DNA from: Datisca glomerata | Lineage: Eukaryota > Streptophyta > Magnoliopsida > Cucurbitales > Datiscaceae | Direction of reading: 5' to 3' | NCBI GenBank assembly: GCA_003255025.1 | Contig: QANY01005609.1 | Coordinates: 481,152-545,151 of the forward strand | DNA: 64,000 nt | Part shown: piece after piece, positions 59,216 through 64,000 of the stretch | How the letters are laid out: the number at the start of each line of letters is the position of its first letter | How positions within the stretch are numbered: the stretch's first letter is position 1 | Notes under the pieces: generated by a model | The model's input: the letters and a program-made list of their open reading frames with translations, nothing else | The model's database searches: none | Told to the model about the DNA's origin: nothing | Program-made: the position numbers and the translations under genes

Positions 59216-60480
59216 CGGTTTTCCTCTAGGCCTAAAAATAGGCGAGTTCCCTTTCCATTCCTTCATCTTCATCATCCTTACAGAGTTGAAACCTTCATTC
59301 ATGCCCCTGATTTGTCTTTCTCCCTTCTGAAAATAATGGTTCTTCTCCTTCTAGGGCCTCTTCCATTTTGAGGGGCTTCTCTTGATCCTCTTAGCCTTTC
59401 CATGGTTGTCGTTCACCTTTCTTCCATCCTTAAAATGTCAGGCCTCAAAGTCATCAATGTTCAGTTCACGGTGATTTTCTTATTATCAATAAGCTTGTTC
59501 GTTGAGTCCTTTGTCCATGTTAGCTACCCGCCCATGGCTGTAGAAACATCATCCTTGAAAAAGGCCTATAATCCAGTCGGTAGCCTTAATCTCATATACG
59601 TAACGAAGAAAATTTTACCACATTTGTACTTTCAGACCTCCAACTGCTTATAACAGCTTGCTTCAAGAGTGGGTAAGGCAGCTCAAAAATTGTTTGGTGC
59701 TCGTGGTTTGAATCCACTTTCATCTTGTCTTGGTTTGAGCATCAAACTAATTCATCATGATCCTCAGTCGATAGGCGATCAAAGTCTTCAGTCCTTAGAA
59801 GAGTTCAAGAAAGCTATGAAAATCCTATGACCACTATCCTAGACGTGGGGGCGGGGGTCTTTTACTTTTAAGTTAGCCGGGGAGGGGCTCACCCCCTTAA
59901 CCGAGGAGATTTTTGTACATTTACCCTTGCTTGTACTTGTAATCCCATTTTCCTTGAGAATAAACTTTCTTCAGTAAATTTGGCTCCTTTTCATCTTTTC
60001 TTTTATTTATCCCCTTAGTCACATGAACTGTGATAAACAGACCTCAAGTGGATAAACTTTTTATCTTGGTCAAGCTTTAATTTGGTCTAGATGAGACCCT
60101 TATCCTTTAATTTGTTCCTAGGTTGCAAGGTTGTTCTTACCCTAAGCTTGAGTGGGCTCCAAGATGGGCTCGATCCTTCCTTTTGAGTAACCACATTTTG
60201 AAGGAGGTCGGGGGTCATATAGACCTGCCGCGACCTTTATGAAGCCTTTTGTGTTCCCACCCTGGAGGTTTGGTGTTATGAACCTTCTGCACATTGGTTC
60301 TTAGCCAGAGGACCTTTCATTTAACTTATCCATGCATTTTTTCTCTAAATAAATCCTTAAACTGAAGCGCTCGTCAAATGGCCTTATCCTTGTCTTCCGA
60401 GCTATAGTGCTTGGTAGATTTCCTTATCCGTGGTGTTGAGATTGCCTTGGTTGAGGCTTTCCCTTAACCCTATCAGACGG
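59216..60480. other. Unassigned; coding-like remnant with polyadenylation-like tail
   Basis: 59402-59653 is an 83-codon plus-strand ORF, and 59660-59828 continues in another frame ('VGKAAQKLFGARGLNPLS'). A GC-rich stretch (59845-59905), a long T-rich tail and 'aataaa' at about 59961 follow. This looks like the end of an old gene or retroelement ORF. No family was recognised. 60000-60480 has no feature. Confidence 0.35.
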
Positions 60481-60499
60481 GCATGAGTGTCTGGCGGTC

Positions 60500-61560
60500 A
60501 TTAATTTCCTGGGTCTAGCCAGGCATTCTTGCTACGGCTAGACACTTGAATCTCATCTACGAGTATGAATGCTCGGCATACATCCTTCCTTGATATATAG
60601 CAAGGTGTTCCTTCTCTAGCTAGAATCTTGAATCCCTTAGGTGAGCATGAGTCCTCTATAGACATCGTTCTTACACTTGAAACCCTTCTGATGAGTTGGG
60701 GTGCTCAACATACATCTTTCCTTAATGTCTAGTCAGGCGTGCCCTCTTTGGTTAGACCCTGAAATCCTATCCAATGAGATGTGGTGCTTGGAAGACATCT
60801 TTTCTTGATGTTTAGCCAGGCGAATATTCTCTAGCCAGACCCTTGAATCTCATCTCATGAGCTGGGGTGCTCGGCAGACATCTTTCCTTGATGTCTAGCC
60901 AGGCGTGCTCATTCTAGCTTGACCCTTCAATCCCGTATGACTAGTTGGTGTGCTTGGCAGACTTCTCTCCTTGATGTCTAACCAGGAATGACCACTCTTG
61001 CTAGACCCTTGAATCCCTTCTAACAAGCTGGGTGCTCAACATACATTTTTCCTTGATGTCTAGCCAGGCGTGCCTGTTCTGGCTAGACCCTTGAATCCCA
61101 TCTGTGAGCTAAGGTGCTCGACAAAAATATCACTTTTACCTTGATGTCTAGCCAGGCGTTTCTGCTCTGACTAAACACTTGAATCCTGTCTAATGAGTTG
61201 AGGTGCTCAGAAGACATCACTTTTTACCTTGATGTCTAGCAAGACATTCCTGCTCTAGCGAGACCCTTGAATCTCATATGACGAGCTGAGGTGCTCGACA
61301 GACATCACTTTTTTACCATGATGTCTAGCCAGACATTCATATTCTCGCTAGACCCGTCTGACGAGCCGGGGTGCTCGGTAGACATCACTTTTTGCCTTGA
61401 TGTCTAGCCTGTTGTTCCTACTCTAGCTAGACCCTTGAATCTCGTCTGACGAGCTGGGGTGCTCGATAGACATCATTCTTTTCCTTGATATCTAGCTAGG
61501 CATTCCGACTCAGGCTAGACCGTTGAATCCCGTCTAACGAGATAGGGTGCTCGTCAGACA
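60500..61560. repeat. Tandem repeat, unit 80-89 bp, about 13 copies
   Basis: The landmark 'ggtgctcggcagacatc' recurs near 60571, 60651, 60702, 60785, 60869, 60952, 61034, 61116, 61205, 61293, 61373, 61461 and 61549. Spacings are mostly 80-84 in the left half and 88-89 in the right half, with one short interval of about 51. A unit also holds 'ttgatgtctagccaggcgt' and 'gctagacccttgaatc'. Copies are diverged but clearly aligned. Confidence 0.92.
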
Positions 61561-61900
61561 TCACTTTTTAATCCCGAGTGGCGGGTTAGAGCACCACGCT
61601 AGTCATCATTTTTTAACCCTGACTAACGAGCTAGGGCACCACGTCAGTCTTCACTTCTTAATCTCGGCTGGAGGGCTCAAGCACCGCGCCAGTCATCATT
61701 TTTTAATCTCGACTGGCGAGCTAGAGCACCGGTCAATTATCACTTTTTAATCCTGACTGGAAATCTAGAGCACTATGCCAGTCGTCACTTTTTTAATCCC
61801 AACTGGCGAGCTCAAGCGCCGCGTTAGTCATCACTCTTTAGTATGACTGGCAGACTAGGGTACCATGCCAATCATAACTTTTTAATCCTCTGTCACACAT
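61561..61900. repeat. Tandem repeat, unit 45 bp, seven copies
   Basis: 'gcaccacgccagtcatcac' variants recur at 61591, 61636, 61681, 61726, 61770, 61816 and 61860, a spacing of 44-46. The unit 'tttttaatcccgactggcgagctaga' plus this landmark aligns with the second half of the adjacent 88-bp unit ('gaatcccgtctgacgagctg'). The 67-codon ORF at 61547-61750 is repeat translation. Confidence 0.92.
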
Positions 61901-62991
61901 GTAGAAGAGTCGATCCTTAGGGACTTGCAAGATACCTAGAAAATCATTAGCAAATATTTCTAGGACATGTTATACTTTTCCATAAAAGTGGATTTCACTA
62001 AAAAAAAGACCTTATAAGGGTTAATCCTAAAGAAGATGATTGTTTGAGTAGAAAATAGAGACATCTTATCTGACCAATGTCAATGATGCATGCTTTTCAT
62101 CATTCGCTACATCGAGGTGGTGGGTGAAAAACAACCGTGCTTTTATTTTCTGAGCATTTGCCTTTCATTTTCTTATTTGGGCGTTTCTCTTTTCGAGCTT
62201 CATCTTTGCCTTGAAGGTGGTACCCCTTGAGCTGTCCTTTCTAGGTATTCCGGCGAGAGGAAGATTGACCACCCTGGGCCTTCGAGTTCCTCCTAGGGGT
62301 TATTCCTCGAGCAGTTTGAGAGTTGTGAGCTCTTTTTCTATCAGTTTATTCACTTTATGTAGGGGCTTAGGAGGAACACGCTCATGTATATCATCATGGA
62401 CAACATGGTTGTACTGTAAATCAGAGGAAAGGGCCTCGTGACTATCTTTAACCCCTCATCTAGGCTTCATGTCGTGGCCTTGTTCATGAGCCTGTGTACC
62501 AATTTTGGCACTACCTTCTTCCTTTCATTTCTTCTGAATGGGACGTAGGAGTTGGGAGCTGCCAAGCCCATATTTTCATTTCAATAGTGGAGAACTACTG
62601 AGAAGAAATGAAAGGAAGAAGGTAGTGCAAATCCATATTTCAACTGAGAAGTTGCCTAAATCCGTTTATCTGAAGCAACACGATTTTTATTTGCCTGAGC
62701 TGGTGCTTTGCAAAATTGTTGGTGGCCAAAAAAGGGCACTGAAGAGTATGGTGGAGGGTGTTTTACCGAGATTTTCATCCATCTTTTGCAGCTGCTCACA
62801 TACTTCCCCTAGAGGGTCCTTTAGGGCTCTTTTCCTTCATTCGATCACCGACAACCTTGTTCTCCTCATTTGTCCTCCTGAGATGAACCCAACCAGAACC
62901 TTACAAAGGGGGAGCTTGGTCGTCCAAAGCCTGGGTTCATTTTGGTCCTATTTACCTCGCCATTCCCCGAATAGCCTTCCTCCAGGGTTCC
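61901..62991. other. Interior of a Tat-type gypsy relic, no gene assigned
   Basis: The region lies between the satellites and the minus-strand ORF after the gypsy PBS. The plus-strand ORF 62538-63026 (162 codons) is the longest open frame here but faces against the element and matches nothing I recognise. Composition is less AT-rich than elsewhere. It contains the 28-bp inverted repeat at 62508-62628. Confidence 0.4.
62508..62628. repeat. Perfect 28-bp inverted repeat with 65-base loop
   Basis: The left arm, 62508-62535 ('gcactaccttcttccttt' onward), is the exact reverse complement of 62601-62628. In a repeat-decayed region a mismatch-free 28-bp stem stands out as recent. Either strand could form a strong RNA hairpin. 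Confidence 0.95.
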
Positions 62992-63313
62992 TCAAGTGCA
63001 TGATGACTCTAGTGGCAGACTTTTAAGTCGTGGGGGAGGATCATTTCCGTACAAGAGACCATTATTGGCATGAGCGGTGACTGACATGCCTTTCTTCCCT
63101 TTCCTAGTTACCTCAGAGGTTACAAGTACCATATATTTCTTCCTTTGTCGGGCCATTATCATGCTGGCAGAAAGTTCCTGATCTCTCGATGAGGGGAATG
63201 GTGAATCCACCCTTTCATCACAGACTTCTTTGCCATAGAATATCAGGCCCATTCTCTCCTTACGAGAGAAAAATATTTCCAAATTCTTTGAACCAGAACG
63301 TCTTTACAATCGT
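62992..63313 (-). pseudogene. Ty3/gypsy leader/first ORF after PBS, unassigned
   Basis: A 96-codon minus-strand ORF runs 63282-62992, beginning 32 bases after the PBS. It is basic in the middle ('MARQRKKYMVLV', 'TRKGKKG'). It lies where Tat-type elements carry leader sequence or their first ORF. No gag motif is visible, so it may be leader sequence that happens to be open. Confidence 0.4.
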
Positions 63314-63331
63314 TCCCCACAAGCGACGCCA
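63314..63331 (-). other. Gypsy primer-binding site (tRNA-Arg type)
   Basis: The minus strand reads TGGCGTCGCTTGTGGGGA, close to the TGGCGCCGTCTGTGGGGA-type site used by plant Tat/Ogre gypsy elements. It starts two bases after the LTR end and fixes the element's orientation. Confidence 0.82.
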
Positions 63332-63333
63332 AT

Positions 63334-64000
63334 TGTTTTAGCCAAAAACTGCAGTGACGATGTCGAATGTGTCCTTCGATCTCTCTCTCTGGTGGATGTA
63401 CTCTTTCTCCTAAATGAAACTCCTCACGACCTCAACGTCTGCAAAACACAGATAAAAAACCCAAATAGCGAGAAACTCATAGGGGAAGGTGCCTCGCCTA
63501 AAGGCCTTCGGTGCTTAAGTCAATATTTGTTCGATATTTTGGCATAATTTCCTTATAGGAGAGAAGGCATACCTCTTCTATTTATTGGTAGATATATTTA
63601 TACATAAGTCTTTAGGTAGGGGGAAGCGTGTCGAACAAGCCTCATAGGCATGTTGGGGGAAGCTTCCTTAGGGGAGAGAAGGCATACTGACTGCTCGTGA
63701 TTGGACGGAAGGGAGACAACCTTTACATAAAGAGTTCTGAATTAAATGTCAAAATGACTAGACGGAGGCTATCCTGACATCCTCTCATGGTGATTGGACC
63801 TATTGAGTACTACTTTTGACGGGCAATGAGTTTGTGCTTGTGGTTATCTGAGCTCTCTTTGCGCACCATATTCCTGCTCTTACATGTACTTTGGTCTCTG
63901 CAACTCGAGCATCCTCGGTACTGTATTCTCTATTTAAGATGGCACATGCCATTATTTTATTTTATGTGTTGTTTCATTATGACACAAGGGATTTTCTAAT
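63334..64000 (-). mobile_element. 5' LTR of Tat-type gypsy element, leaves the window
   Basis: The minus-strand LTR ends 'ggctaaaaca' at 63334 next to the PBS. A TATA-like 'tgtataaatatatc' (plus-strand 63591-63604) is followed by 'gacttaagcaccgaaggcc' and 'aggcaccttcccc', a layout typical of R-U5 in this group. It contains a direct repeat of about 24 bp, 'ccttataggagagaaggcatac' type, at 63550 and 63667. The 5' end lies beyond 64000. Confidence 0.75.
63591..63604 (-). promoter_or_regulatory. TATA box of gypsy LTR
   Basis: The minus strand reads 'tgtataaatatatc', about 260 bases before the LTR 3' end, a usual position for the U3 core promoter. Confidence 0.5.

Noticed and set aside
62538..63026. 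162-codon plus-strand ORF
   Set aside because: It is the longest frame locally but runs against the gypsy element, has no recognisable domain and overlaps a perfect inverted repeat, so it is not called as a gene.

Overview
The window reads as a repeat-filled intergenic block from a flowering plant nuclear genome, probably a eudicot. It is AT-rich, every recognisable protein domain belongs to a retroelement or an integrated plant pararetrovirus, almost all reading frames are broken, and elements sit inside or against one another. No intact host gene, rRNA, tRNA or CRISPR array was recognised. A 12-base N run (11946-11957) shows this is a draft assembly.

Layout. 1-3240: a tandem duplication with a period near 1.67 kb, combining a SIRE-like Copia LTR piece (here 'LTR-A') and the 3' part of a long Copia LTR ('LTR-B'). 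816-4781 (minus) and about 5750-7818 (plus) are two head-to-head LTR-B copies around a unique segment of about 970 bp. 7819-8910: a LINE endonuclease fragment (minus). 9780-12725: a SIRE-like Copia relic (minus) with parts of both LTRs, a PBS, gag and the start of the protease. 14101-14692: a short inverted-repeat element. 14700-18840: Copia relic 'F1' (plus), cut off by another LTR-B (18840-20155). 21245-21690: a Copia RNase H/LTR tail (minus), against which a LINE with a C-terminal RNase H ends (21696-27420, minus). 28650-31110: two pieces of Ty3/gypsy pol.

32050-35575 is a minisatellite island of three neighbouring repeat families. The last has blocks of about 21-bp repeats whose orientation alternates forward, reverse, forward, reverse. 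37430-38550: Ty3/gypsy gag relic. 38553-45650: Copia 'F2' (minus), a relative of F1 with a long 3' LTR. 45660-52060: an endogenous Caulimoviridae-like element with coat-protein zinc knuckle, aspartic protease and reverse transcriptase remnants, a five-copy internal protein repeat and a promoter-like TATA region. 52063-59215: Copia 'F3' (plus), the most complete element. It has a 5' LTR-B, PBS, long leader, gag, pol, purine tract and the first bases of the 3' LTR, which identifies LTR-B as the LTR of the F3 family.

60500-61900: a nested tandem repeat, in which an 80-89-bp family contains the 45-bp unit of the adjacent family. 62992-64000: the 5' end of a minus-strand Ty3/gypsy (Tat-type) element with a tRNA-Arg-like PBS and an LTR that leaves the window.

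The parts do not form a working pathway. They record successive insertions, deletions and local tandem amplification. The best candidates for undescribed structure are the orientation-alternating minisatellite (34641-35575), the nested 45/88-bp satellite, the repeat within the pararetroviral polyprotein, and the palindromic CACGTG modules of LTR-B.
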